56,194 bases of DNA from Planctomycetota bacterium (GCA_002711105.1 PAIH01000057.1:134857-191050), one strand, 5' to 3'; positions 9,740-19,520 are shown, counted from the first letter of the stretch. Notes: generated by a model from the letters alone, not told the origin. A program made the numbers and translations.

Positions 9740-9773
9740 CCCGGGGCCGACGACCCGCGTTGTCGGCCCCGGG
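9740..9773 (-). terminator. Hairpin terminator downstream of the 9793-10359 gene
   Basis: Perfect 12-bp inverted repeat CCCGGGGCCGAC (9740-9751) / GTCGGCCCCGGG (9762-9773); minus-strand 3' side reads GTCTTTCATT. Confidence 0.65.
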
Positions 9774-9792
9774 GGGTACAGGGAGTGGGAAT

Positions 9793-10359
9793 TCAGTTCC
9801 GTGGGTACTGCAAAAAGCTCAGCTGTGAACCGTAGCGACGACTACGCTTCAATTTGTAGGGCAACCACTCGCCAGGCACGTGGACTCGTTCGGTGATCGT
9901 CCGGTCCTTTCCGGGAATTTTAATCGTCTTGAGGTAAGGAACACGTACTGGAATTCCACACCTCCATATAGTCCGGTAACGTGTCACCGTCCGGAATGTC
10001 GGAATACCTGGCACTATCCGACACTGGATCCGGGAGGTCGCCGGTCTCCAGCGCTGGATGGTTCCACCGGCGAGTCGGCGCAAGCACACATTTCTTCTGT
10101 TGAAGAAGGAGATCCCAGCAGTGATCACATGCTCGTGATTGTGAAGGGAACAGCTACGAATCACCGGCTGCCGGCAAAGGTACGTCGAAGGGAATCTGTT
10201 CGATCTCGAGATTCTGTTCGAGTTGGCGATTCTCTTCGAAGTGGAGATTCGCTTCTTTGCAGCGGCTCTCTTCGAATCAGAAGCTTCTGCCACGGCTGGA
10301 GAAGCCAGCAGTGAAGTCGAAAACACAAGCAGCAGTGCCAGTAAGGTACGCATCGACAT
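9793..10359 (-). CDS. Secreted, highly basic hypothetical protein with a hexapeptide repeat after the signal peptide
   Basis: MSMRTLLALLLVFSTSLLASPAVAEA signal peptide; SKRIST SKRIAN SNRISR SNRFPS repeat; cysteines and many Arg/Lys. Confidence 0.6.
   Translation of the reverse strand: MSMRTLLALLLVFSTSLLASPAVAEASDSKRAAAKKRISTSKRIANSNRISRSNRFPSTYLCRQPVIRSCSLHNHEHVITAGISFFNRRNVCLRRLAGGTIQRWRPATSRIQCRIVPGIPTFRTVTRYRTIWRCGIPVRVPYLKTIKIPGKDRTITERVHVPGEWLPYKLKRSRRYGSQLSFLQYPRN
10192..10263 (-). repeat. Imperfect 18-bp tandem repeat (3 units plus a degenerate fourth) inside the secreted-protein gene
   Basis: + strand units GAATCTGTTCGATCTCGA / GATTCTGTTCGAGTTGGC / GATTCTCTTCGAAGTGGA / GATTCGCTTCTTTGCAGC. 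Confidence 0.75.
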
Positions 10360-10452
10360 GATCGACCCCTTTCCTGAAAGCCATGAGAACGCCGGATTGC
10401 GCCCTACTTGCTCTCGAAAGGGATGACGGTGTCGGTGAGCTTCTATTCACTA

Positions 10453-12246
10453 CTATTCTGGAGGAAATGGCGGACCCAGCAGCAGGTGGGCACGTCCTTC
10501 CTCGACGATCCTGCCGCCGTGTCGCCATTCTCGATGGGGAGAATCGAGGCGATCAGAATCGGCCCGACGAATCCATTCTCGGGAACGGGGAGTATCTCCA
10601 AGACGATCCCAGAGAGAGCCGGCACGTAACGCTAATGCTTTGGAAGCGGAGAAACGGGCGGTCGCCTCCTCCAGGATGCGCCTCACCTCCGCCTCACGCC
10701 CTTCGGTCAGAGCAATCTCCGCTGAAAGCCAATCGATCCAGCCATCGAGCGGACGTATCTGACGAGAACGGGCGAGTGAACTGGAAGCACCGAGATGATC
10801 ACCGGAGCGAAGAAGAGCCAGTGCATGATGGAACCAGACATCTGCATCCCTGGGCGTCTTCTCGATGATCTCATCGAGAGTCGCAATGGCCTCTACAAAT
10901 CGAAGTAAGTAGAACTGTCCCGCCGCAACGCTCCAGTAGTCGAACAGATCAACTGGTGGAAGCTTCAGTCCCCGCTCCAGTTCCAGCAGACCGCCCCCAT
11001 CGCCCTGCTCCAGGGCTGCGATACCGAGGATCACCCAGGGACCTGGACGAGAAGGATCGGACTGGACTGCAAACCGGGCCGCCTGGCGAGCCTCTTTGAA
11101 TTGTCCAGCTCTCAGAGAGACCCAGGCCAGTTCTCTCTGGACCTTCATCGCACCATGAAGATCACGCGCGGATTCACCGTGCAGTTCCAGCAACGTCTTT
11201 CCGAGTGGATCCAGCGGCAAGTCCTCGGCGTGAACCGGCAAAGGTCTCACCAGCATTGCCGTGGAAAGATCAGCGACCAGATCCTCGAGAATCGGTTCAC
11301 TGACGGTGAAGCGACCGATGAAACCAGCAAATAGCAGCAATGCGATCACTCCTCCGATCAGCTGCCAGCGTCTCTCCTTCTTCACCGACTCGCCTGTCGA
11401 ACTTCGACGCTGAGCACGGGGGCGGGCCCCATCACGAACCGCCTCGAGCATACTGGCGAAACCTCGCAGGCTGGCGGGTCTTCGCTGTGGATCGAGCGAA
11501 AGAGAATCGCGCAATAAACCGAGCAGTCCAGGCGGATCCGTAACCACATCGATACGATCCACGATGGCGATTCCTGACAAGATCCTGTCGGCCACTTCGG
11601 TGGCTCCCCGACCCGCCCACGGTGGTCTACCCAGAGCACATTCGTGAATCAAAGCGGCCAGGGCATAGACGATTTGACATTCGTCGAGCGGCGGGACTCG
11701 AGTCGAGAGCAGGATCTCGGGAGCTATTCTGCTGGCAAACTCATCGATGTTCTCGACCAGGTCGGGAAAAAGCAGGTCAGCACGCAGCAGTAGGCCACCG
11801 TTATGTCCGAGAACCACCGCTTGTGGTGTCAGGGCCAGCACCGGAAATCCCTCTTCATTGAGAACAGCGAGCAAGCGGGCCAGGTTGGAAAAGTGCCCGA
11901 CCAGGGTTCGCAACCCTCCCGGCACCAGAACCTCCCAGTTACGTTCGGGATCGGGACAGGTACGGGCAATACACCGATCAAGGGTCATCCCATCCTCGAA
12001 GAAATCGGCGCTACCCTCTACCTCACGAGAGATCAGAGTCGCCGAGGGGAAGCGGGGGTCCCCCGCGAGCTGGATACTGAGCTGGTGGAGACGTCCGAGA
12101 TGACTGCTGACCGGTTCCGGAGCCTGCCCGTGCAGCCACGGAAAACCGCCCACCGAAGCCGGATCTTCCCCAAACCGATCACTGATCACGATTCTATCCC
12201 CTGGGATCGATGCTGCACGCCCCGAGGCTGAGTTGCAACCTGGCAA
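10453..12246 (-). CDS. Predicted kinase-fold (likely pseudokinase) N-domain, one TM helix, C-terminal TPR region
   Basis: C-lobe kinase signatures IAPEIL...CQIVYALAALIHECALGRPPWAG...LSLDPQRRPASL; catalytic-loop position reads LALTPQAVVLGHNGG (no HRD) and the DFG position is degenerate; TM WQLIGGVIALLLFAGFIGRF; TPR-like C-terminus. Confidence 0.65.
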   Translation of the reverse strand: MPGCNSASGRAASIPGDRIVISDRFGEDPASVGGFPWLHGQAPEPVSSHLGRLHQLSIQLAGDPRFPSATLISREVEGSADFFEDGMTLDRCIARTCPDPERNWEVLVPGGLRTLVGHFSNLARLLAVLNEEGFPVLALTPQAVVLGHNGGLLLRADLLFPDLVENIDEFASRIAPEILLSTRVPPLDECQIVYALAALIHECALGRPPWAGRGATEVADRILSGIAIVDRIDVVTDPPGLLGLLRDSLSLDPQRRPASLRGFASMLEAVRDGARPRAQRRSSTGESVKKERRWQLIGGVIALLLFAGFIGRFTVSEPILEDLVADLSTAMLVRPLPVHAEDLPLDPLGKTLLELHGESARDLHGAMKVQRELAWVSLRAGQFKEARQAARFAVQSDPSRPGPWVILGIAALEQGDGGGLLELERGLKLPPVDLFDYWSVAAGQFYLLRFVEAIATLDEIIEKTPRDADVWFHHALALLRSGDHLGASSSLARSRQIRPLDGWIDWLSAEIALTEGREAEVRRILEEATARFSASKALALRAGSLWDRLGDTPRSREWIRRADSDRLDSPHREWRHGGRIVEEGRAHLLLGPPFPPE

Positions 12247-12273
12247 CCCGGAAGCTCAGGCACCGCTGGAACG

Positions 12274-14316
12274 CTAGGCGCCTTCCAGGCCCAGCAGGCC
12301 CGGATCCACATCTGGAGGAATGGCGGGTTTCTCTTCAGAATCGGCCGCTGGCTGTGAATCGTCGGAACCACCGGAGTTCGCCGGATTGTCCAGAAGTGCA
12401 TCCGGAATCGGGATCTCCATCAACTGGTAAATCTCCTGATCGGTGAGAACTTCCTTCTCGATCAGTTCTCGGGTCAATACTTCAAGCTTGTCGCGAGCCT
12501 CACCGAGAATCCTCAAGGCTCGTTGATATGACTCATCCAGCATCGATCGGATCTCGTCATCGATGAGCATAGCAGTGTGTTCGCTGAAGTTGCTGGGTTC
12601 GCCCAGTTCTCGACCCAGGAACACGTGCTCCTCGCCTCGCTTGAAAGAAACGGGGCCGATTTTCTCGCTCATCCCCCACAGACAGACCATCCGTTCGGCA
12701 AGCTTGGTCGCCTGTTCCAGATCATTCTGAGCTCCGGTGGTATATTCTTTGAAGACCAAATCCTCCGCAGCTCGCCCGCCCAGCAGGATGACGATCCGAT
12801 TGAGCAAGTAAGTTCGTGAGTAATTATGCGTTTCTTCGATCGGCAGCTGCTGCGTCACTCCGAGTGCTCGACCTCGCGGAACGATGGTCACCGAGTGCAC
12901 AGGATCGGTTTCAGGAAGTAGCAATGCGACCAGAGCGTGTCCCGACTCATGATAGGCGGTCAGCTCTTTCTCTCGCTCACTCATCGCCTCATCCCTCAGA
13001 GTACCGAGCTGGATCTTGTCCTTGGCTCGCTCGAAGTCACCTTGCGTGATCCGCTGGTGCCCTCTACGGGCCGCCATCAAAGCGGCCTCGTTGGCGAGGT
13101 TTTCCAGATCTGCGCCAGAGAATCCGATGGTACCGCGAGCGAGGGCATCCAGATCGACGTCGCTGCTCAATGGCATTTGACGAGTATGGACCTCCAGGAT
13201 GGCACAACGGCCATCCTTTTGTGGACGCTCGACCACAACCTGTCGATCAAATCTGCCCGGTCTGACCAGCGCCGCATCCAGCACGTCAGGGCGGTTGGTC
13301 GCTGCCAGCACGATCACCGCTTGATTCGGCTCAAAGCCATCCATCTCCGACAAAATCTGATTGAGAGTCTGTTCTCGTTCATCGTGGCCACCACCGAGAC
13401 CAGCACCACGCGATCTTCCCACGGCATCGATCTCATCGATGAAAACGATACAGGGAGCATTCTTCTTCGCATCCTCGAACAGTTCACGAACCCGTGATGC
13501 ACCTACACCCACAAACAACTCGATGAATTCCGATCCCGAGATGGAGTAGAAAGGAACATCCGCCTCTCCTGCCACAGCACGAGCCAGCAGAGTCTTTCCG
13601 GTCCCAGGAGGCCCAACCAGCAGAACTCCTTTGGGGATCTTGGCGCCAAGCTGGGTGAACCGCTCCGGCTCCTTGAGGAAATCAACGATTTCCTGTAACT
13701 CCCTCTTCACATTGCGCAACCCGGCTACGTCCTCGAACGAGATCGACTCCTCACCTCGTTCAAATCGTTTGGCCTGATTTCCGGAGAACTTCCCGAAGAT
13801 ACCAGGACCACCCATCTGGCGACGAACACGACTGCTGATGTACCAGAAAAGCCCAACCAGGAGCAGGATGGGAAGGAACCCACCCACCAGCACTTGCCAG
13901 GCTGGAGTCGATGTTGGCTTGAACAAAACTTCGCCGGTTGGCGAAGTGAGCTGAAACAACTCCAGCTTGAGGGCTGGGGGGATTGTGGAACGCAACCGGC
14001 TCGTCTCGACATACTTCTCACCGCCAAGATCGGCCACGGTGACTTGTATAGGACTTTTAAGAGTAGCGACAAAGATATCGAGTTCAGGTTCTTCGAGCCG
14101 TTCGATATTATTTCTGCGCGCCTCTTCGAAGAGTTTCGAAGAAGAAACCTCTTGGGCTGTTCCGCCGACACCTCCGGTAAAGAGGTTCACCGTGACGAGC
14201 ACCATCGCCAACATGAGAAAAAACCAAAACCAGGGACGCTGGTTCCAACGTGTTTTTTCGGCTTCCTCGGGGTCTTCTTGGTTTGACCCCTGATCGTGAA
14301 GATTCTGTTCTCTCAA
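12274..14316 (-). CDS. ftsH: ATP-dependent zinc metalloprotease FtsH
   Basis: [55 protein letters not shown] zinc site, N-terminal TM. Confidence 0.98.
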   Translation of the reverse strand: MREQNLHDQGSNQEDPEEAEKTRWNQRPWFWFFLMLAMVLVTVNLFTGGVGGTAQEVSSSKLFEEARRNNIERLEEPELDIFVATLKSPIQVTVADLGGEKYVETSRLRSTIPPALKLELFQLTSPTGEVLFKPTSTPAWQVLVGGFLPILLLVGLFWYISSRVRRQMGGPGIFGKFSGNQAKRFERGEESISFEDVAGLRNVKRELQEIVDFLKEPERFTQLGAKIPKGVLLVGPPGTGKTLLARAVAGEADVPFYSISGSEFIELFVGVGASRVRELFEDAKKNAPCIVFIDEIDAVGRSRGAGLGGGHDEREQTLNQILSEMDGFEPNQAVIVLAATNRPDVLDAALVRPGRFDRQVVVERPQKDGRCAILEVHTRQMPLSSDVDLDALARGTIGFSGADLENLANEAALMAARRGHQRITQGDFERAKDKIQLGTLRDEAMSEREKELTAYHESGHALVALLLPETDPVHSVTIVPRGRALGVTQQLPIEETHNYSRTYLLNRIVILLGGRAAEDLVFKEYTTGAQNDLEQATKLAERMVCLWGMSEKIGPVSFKRGEEHVFLGRELGEPSNFSEHTAMLIDDEIRSMLDESYQRALRILGEARDKLEVLTRELIEKEVLTDQEIYQLMEIPIPDALLDNPANSGGSDDSQPAADSEEKPAIPPDVDPGLLGLEGA

Positions 14317-14354
14317 ATCGTCTCCTTAGACGGCATGCAAGCCATCTGGTTGCT

Positions 14355-14380
14355 CGGGAGTCATAGCGGCAAAACTCCCG
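14355..14380 (-). other. Inverted repeat between the fused E1 gene and ftsH
   Basis: CGGGAGT (14355-14361) / ACTCCCG (14374-14380); no T tract. Confidence 0.4.
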
Positions 14381-14391
14381 GATTCTCCTTG

Positions 14392-16554
14392 TCAATACCT
14401 TGCCAGATTCCGAGCCGCTTGCACCACCTTCTGTGGCTGAGGAAGGATCTTTTCTTCCAGCTGGGGGGCATAGGCCACAAAGCAGTCTAAAGCTCCCACA
14501 CGTCGTACGGGGGCATCTAGGTGGTCAAACAGTTCATCCTGAATCCGGGCGGCGATTTCAGCTCCATATCCCCATGATAGCGATTCTTCGTGAGCGATGA
14601 GCACCCGATTGGTCCTCATCACCGATTCCCGGATCGAATCCCAGTCATAGGGTGCTAACGAACGCAAATCGACAATATCAGTCTCGATCCCTTCCTCGGC
14701 CAATTCCTTGGCTGCAGTACTACAACGGTGCACGAGAGCACCATAAGTGATGATGGTGAGATCACTGCCCTCGCGGACCCGGGCTGCTTTACCGAATGGA
14801 ATCATATAATCGGGGCCTGGATCAACGCCCTTGTTGTGAGTCTGACGGTAGAGATGTTTGTGCTCCAGGAAGATGACCGGATCGTCGCACCGAATGGCCG
14901 TACGCAACAGCCCATTGGCATCGACAGCATTGCTTGGCATCACGACCCGAAGACCAGGGGTGTGCGTGAACATCGTCTCTGCAGATTGGCTATGATACAC
15001 CGAACCACCGCGCAGGTAACCGCCACTAGCGACACGTATCACGACTGGACATTTATCCACCCCTGCAGAACGCCAGCGAAGCAGCGCAAGTTCCGATCGA
15101 ATTTGATGAAAAGCAGGCCAGATATAATCGAGGAACTGGATCTCGACCACCGGCTTCAAACCTCGCAGTGCCATACCGATGGCACGCCCGACGATGTTGG
15201 CTTCTGCAAGCGGGGAATTGTAGACCCGATCCGATCCAAATTCCCTCTGCAACCCGACGGTCGCCTTGAAAACCCCGCCCTTCCCCTTCACCTCATCTAG
15301 TGCATCGACTCGGCTGGCATCGGCCACATCCTCACCAAAGATGTGAATCGTCGGATCACGCCGCATTTCGTCGCGCATGGCAGCGTTGATCAGGTCCACC
15401 ATCGTGGTCGGCTGGGCATCTCCCGCAGGAGCGGGTTCAGTATCGAAATCGGAACCGGTGGGATCCACATCCATCGAGTACACATGATCGAGAACGGTTT
15501 CGGGATCTGGCTGCGGAACCTTCATTGCTTCATCGGACGCCTGACGCACTTGCCCTTTCACTTCCTGGCGAAGCTTTTCGAGGGTCTCCTCGTCAGCGAC
15601 CCCTTTTTCCTTCAAAAACTCGGGGAAAACAACAAGGGGATCGCGCAATGCTTCTGCTTCTCGCTCCGAAGAAGGTCGATAGGAGCGCTCATCGTCGGAG
15701 AGGCTATGACTGTAGGGTCGAACCACATGGGCATGAACCAGCGCCGGACCATTGCCCGTGCGCATATCATCCACCACGCCCTTGAGCAACGAGTAGCAAG
15801 CCAGCGGGTCACAGCCATCGACTTCGTGGACATCGAGCCCCGGGAACCCAAGCACCAATTTCGAAATGGAACCGCCGGGAGTATTCACCTCGACCGGAAC
15901 ACTGATGGCATAACCGTTATCCTCGACCACGAACAAAACCGGCAGATTCAGAGTGCAGGCTGTATTCAGCGACTCCCAGAATTCTCCCTCACTGGTGGTT
16001 CCATCTCCGACCGAAACAAAAGCGATCTCTCCCTCAGACCAGTTCCGTAGTCGTCCTCGCAACGATTCGTTTCCGACCCCTTTGGACCAGGCTTCGGCAC
16101 AACCAACCGCATGGAGACATTGACTTCCCGTACAGGAGGATTGGTTGACGACCTGCAGTCGCTCGCTACCCCAGTGCGATGGCATCTGTCGACCTGCACC
16201 CGCTGGCTCATCGCGAGCCGCCGTCGCCGTCTTTATCATTTCGACCGGAGTCAAACCCAACTGCAGCATCAGCGCCCGGTCTCTGTAGTAGGGAAAGAAC
16301 CAGTCCCGACCCGGTTCGAGTACCATACCAAGAGCTGTATTGATCGCCTCGTGACCACAACCATTGATCTGGAAGTAGATCTGCCCCTTTCCCTTGAGGC
16401 GAATCTCTTCATCGTCAATTTCTCGACTGAGGTACATGTTCCGGTAGATCGCGAGCAATCCCGGAGCATCCAGACCGTGGATGTTGATCTTTTCCCTCTC
16501 GGACTTACGGGGTCTACCCCGTTTATTCGAAGACTGCTGGCTCTGGGTCGACAT
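14392..16554 (-). CDS. 2-oxoacid (branched-chain) dehydrogenase E1, alpha-beta fusion, with N-terminal AT-hook-like extension
   Basis: Alpha half: [44 protein letters not shown] (TPP). Beta half: [25 protein letters not shown]...[16 protein letters not shown]-terminus [15 protein letters not shown]. Confidence 0.92.
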   Translation of the reverse strand: MSTQSQQSSNKRGRPRKSEREKINIHGLDAPGLLAIYRNMYLSREIDDEEIRLKGKGQIYFQINGCGHEAINTALGMVLEPGRDWFFPYYRDRALMLQLGLTPVEMIKTATAARDEPAGAGRQMPSHWGSERLQVVNQSSCTGSQCLHAVGCAEAWSKGVGNESLRGRLRNWSEGEIAFVSVGDGTTSEGEFWESLNTACTLNLPVLFVVEDNGYAISVPVEVNTPGGSISKLVLGFPGLDVHEVDGCDPLACYSLLKGVVDDMRTGNGPALVHAHVVRPYSHSLSDDERSYRPSSEREAEALRDPLVVFPEFLKEKGVADEETLEKLRQEVKGQVRQASDEAMKVPQPDPETVLDHVYSMDVDPTGSDFDTEPAPAGDAQPTTMVDLINAAMRDEMRRDPTIHIFGEDVADASRVDALDEVKGKGGVFKATVGLQREFGSDRVYNSPLAEANIVGRAIGMALRGLKPVVEIQFLDYIWPAFHQIRSELALLRWRSAGVDKCPVVIRVASGGYLRGGSVYHSQSAETMFTHTPGLRVVMPSNAVDANGLLRTAIRCDDPVIFLEHKHLYRQTHNKGVDPGPDYMIPFGKAARVREGSDLTIITYGALVHRCSTAAKELAEEGIETDIVDLRSLAPYDWDSIRESVMRTNRVLIAHEESLSWGYGAEIAARIQDELFDHLDAPVRRVGALDCFVAYAPQLEEKILPQPQKVVQAARNLARY

Positions 16555-16706
16555 TCTTATCCTGACCGGCGATGAGGCCCTCCGGCTTGGAAGGCAACCG
16601 AGACCTCTCGAAGTAGGAAAGCACCGATTTCCGGCATTCTAGAGTGGATAAGTGTTCCATTCAACGCGACCGACCAGGTCTCGCTTTGCTGGATGGCAAC
16701 AGGGGA

Positions 16707-16828
16707 AACAGGGTATCGTCCACCTTCCTACCCTGCGGATGGCTGTCAGGGAGGCTGGCTCAGCCACTAACCTCCAGGCCTGTCCCACCATGGGAGAGTA
16801 CCCTGTTGAGCAAAACAGGGCAGGAAGG
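16707..16828 (+). promoter_or_regulatory. Candidate structured, switching 5' leader of lpdA
   Basis: AACAGGGTA 707-715, TACCCTG 729-735, TACCCTGTT 799-807, AACAGGG 814-820 (all +16000) give alternative pairs; CCTTCCTACCCTG (16723-16735) pairs 12/13 with CAGGGCAGGAAGG (16816-16828), which contains the predicted SD. Confidence 0.55.
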
Positions 16829-16839
16829 ACAACCGAGAG

Positions 16840-18255
16840 ATGGTCGACAAGATCGGCAACTTCGACGTGGCGATCATCGGGGGAGGCCCCGGTGGATATG
16901 TCGCCGCAATCCGAGCCGGACAACTGGGCCTCTCCACGGTCCTTATCGAGAAAGATCCTCAGCCAGGAGGTACCTGCCTCCATCGTGGATGCATCCCAAC
17001 CAAGGCATTACTTCAGAGTGCCCATGTCATCGATGTGGCCCGAGAGAGTTCTTATTTCGGAATCTCCATCCCGAGTGCAAGTGTAGATGTTCCCGCAGTT
17101 CTGTCCTTTCAAAAAAAGGTCGTGCAGAAGAACGCCAAGGGCGTCGAGTTCCTGCTCAAGAAGAATGGCATCACCACCGTCAGAGGGCACGGTCGTCTTG
17201 ATGGGCTCAATACAATCCGCGTGGTGGACGAAAATTCGACTGAAAAGTTGGTCGATGCCAAAAACATCATCCTGGCCACCGGTTCCGTACCTGCGCGCCC
17301 CGGTTTCCTCGATTTCACAAACCCGAACATCATCACCAGCGACGAGGCTCTACAACTCGATACGATCCCGGACAAAGTGATCGTCCTTGGAGCCGGAGCA
17401 GTGGGCTGTGAGTTTGCCTCCATTTTCAGGTCCTTCGGTAGTGAGGTAGTTTTGGTCGAACTCCTCGATCGCTTGTTACCGGTGGAAGATCACGAGTGTT
17501 CAGAAGAACTGCTGAGATCCTTCAAGAAGAGGGGTATCAAAAGTCGAGTCTCTACCCGTCTCGAGAGTGCCAAGGCCAGCGAATCTGGAGTCGAGGTCGT
17601 CCTGGCCGCCGATGGTGCTGAACCAGAGACCATCGAGGCGGACATTCTGCTCTGTGCCGTGGGCCGAAAGCCGGTCACTGATTCATTGAAACTGGACCAG
17701 GTCGGAATCAAGACCGACCGGGGTTTTATCCCGGTACAGCCCAACCAGAGTACGACCCGTGGTCATATCTACGCCATCGGAGACATCGTCGCCGAGACAG
17801 CACAGCTGGCCCATGTGGCCAGCGCCGAGGGAATCATCGCGGTCGAAAGCATCGCAGGGATGAATACCCATCCGATTCGCAATGATCGGGTACCCAATGC
17901 CACCTACTGTCACCCCGAAGTCGCCAGTGTGGGCCTGACGGAAAACGCCGCCCGGGAAGCGGGTCATGAACTGAAGATCTCCAAGTTCCCCCTCTCGGCG
18001 CTCGGCAAGGCGGGCATCGTCGGCAAGGCGATACCCGGTTTCTTCAAGATCATCGCCGAAGCCCAATACGGAGAGATCCTCGGGGTTCACATCATCGGAC
18101 CCCATGCCACAGACCTCATCAGTGAGGGCTGCGCGATCCTGGGACTCGAAGGCACCGCCGAAGATCTCGCTCATGTGATCCACCCTCACCCGACCCTCGG
18201 TGAAGGAATGATGGAAGCGGCACACGGTCTCGTTGGCGGCGCGATCCACATGTAG
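16840..18255 (+). CDS. lpdA: Dihydrolipoyl dehydrogenase (E3)
   Basis: FDVAIIGGGPGGYVAAIRAGQLG, redox-active GGTCLHRGCIPTK, C-terminal HPHPTLGE. Confidence 0.97.
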   Translation: MVDKIGNFDVAIIGGGPGGYVAAIRAGQLGLSTVLIEKDPQPGGTCLHRGCIPTKALLQSAHVIDVARESSYFGISIPSASVDVPAVLSFQKKVVQKNAKGVEFLLKKNGITTVRGHGRLDGLNTIRVVDENSTEKLVDAKNIILATGSVPARPGFLDFTNPNIITSDEALQLDTIPDKVIVLGAGAVGCEFASIFRSFGSEVVLVELLDRLLPVEDHECSEELLRSFKKRGIKSRVSTRLESAKASESGVEVVLAADGAEPETIEADILLCAVGRKPVTDSLKLDQVGIKTDRGFIPVQPNQSTTRGHIYAIGDIVAETAQLAHVASAEGIIAVESIAGMNTHPIRNDRVPNATYCHPEVASVGLTENAAREAGHELKISKFPLSALGKAGIVGKAIPGFFKIIAEAQYGEILGVHIIGPHATDLISEGCAILGLEGTAEDLAHVIHPHPTLGEGMMEAAHGLVGGAIHM

Positions 18256-18266
18256 GAAGGGTTCTC

Positions 18267-19244
18267 TTGGCCGAGCAGATCACATATCTCGAAGCGCTAC
18301 GGAGAGCTCTCACCAGAGCACTGGAACAGGATCCTCGCACGTTCCTGATCGGAGAAGACATCGCCACCTATGGCGGCGCGTTCAAGCTGACCCAGGGGTT
18401 CCTCGAAACATGGGGGCCGGACAGGGTCATCGATACACCCATCGTCGAGACCGGTCTCATCGGAGCTTCCATCGGGTCTGCGATGGCCGGGATGCGCCCC
18501 ATCGTCGAAATGCAGTTCATCGATTTCATCTCCTGTGCCTTTAACCAGCTGACCAATTTCGCAGCGACCTGTCACTTTCGCTGGGGCCAGGAGGTTCCCA
18601 TCGTGGTACGGGGGCCCTCCGGAGGCGGAGTTCACGCCGGTCCTTTTCACAGCCAGATGGTCGAGTCTTTCTTTCTCAACACTCCCGGTCTCAAGGTGGT
18701 GGTGCCGGCAACAGTCACGGATGCCTATACCCTGCTACTGGGCGCCATCGAGGATCCGAATCCGGTGATTTTCCTCGAACAGAAATCGCTCTACCGGACC
18801 CTCAAGGGAGAGCTGGACGAGGACTCGAAGCCACTGGCTCCGGGGATCGCTGCGCTTCGGCGCGAGGGCGACGCCCTCTCCATCATCACCTGGGGTGCCA
18901 TGCTGCACCGTTGCAACGCCGCAGCAGAACGAGCCGCCACAGAGGGGATCGAATGCTCGATCCTGGATTTGCGCTCGCTGTGTCCACTCGATCTGAACGC
19001 GATTTACCAGACCGCTGGCAATACCGGCAAGGTTCTGGTGATTCATGAGGACAATCTCACCGGTGGTGCCGGGGCAGAAATTGCTGCGCGGATTTCTGAA
19101 CACTGCTTCGAGGATCTGGACGCACCGGTGAAACGTCTTGCTGCACTCGATGTGCCCATCCCCTACGCCGCGATCCTCGAGAACGCATCACTACCGGGAG
19201 AAGACGACATCCTCGAAGCGATCCGTTCTCTCGCCAACTGGTAG
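18267..19244 (+). CDS. 2-oxoacid dehydrogenase E1 beta subunit (stand-alone; TTG start)
   Basis: EALRRALTRALEQDPRTFLIGEDIATYGGAFKLTQGFLETWG...DTPIVETGLIGASIG; AGGAAGG upstream of TTG. Confidence 0.93.
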   Translation: MAEQITYLEALRRALTRALEQDPRTFLIGEDIATYGGAFKLTQGFLETWGPDRVIDTPIVETGLIGASIGSAMAGMRPIVEMQFIDFISCAFNQLTNFAATCHFRWGQEVPIVVRGPSGGGVHAGPFHSQMVESFFLNTPGLKVVVPATVTDAYTLLLGAIEDPNPVIFLEQKSLYRTLKGELDEDSKPLAPGIAALRREGDALSIITWGAMLHRCNAAAERAATEGIECSILDLRSLCPLDLNAIYQTAGNTGKVLVIHEDNLTGGAGAEIAARISEHCFEDLDAPVKRLAALDVPIPYAAILENASLPGEDDILEAIRSLANW

Positions 19245-19520
19245 AGTTGCTCCGCTGCGAGATATGAGTACCGATCTCCACCTGACCTGCACCCGCGTGA
19301 ACACTGGTGGTCTGTCCTTTTCCGTGGCGATTCAAGAAACAGGGTGCAGGGGAACTTTGAGCCCTCGGTCGCCAGAGCACCGAAGTACGGGACGTTTCGC
19401 AAAGGTAACGACCCCCTCGACAGCGGCTAAATACCGTTAGCTGGCACTTCTTCAACTCCCTGAGGCAATCCCGAACCCGGGTTTACTTCATCGAACCGCC
19501 CTCTCCGGGTAGACTTTTCA

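Noticed and set aside
15343-16050. 235-aa plus-strand ORF antisense to the fused E1 gene
   Set aside because: Shadow ORF of a convincing CDS; no domain recognisable.
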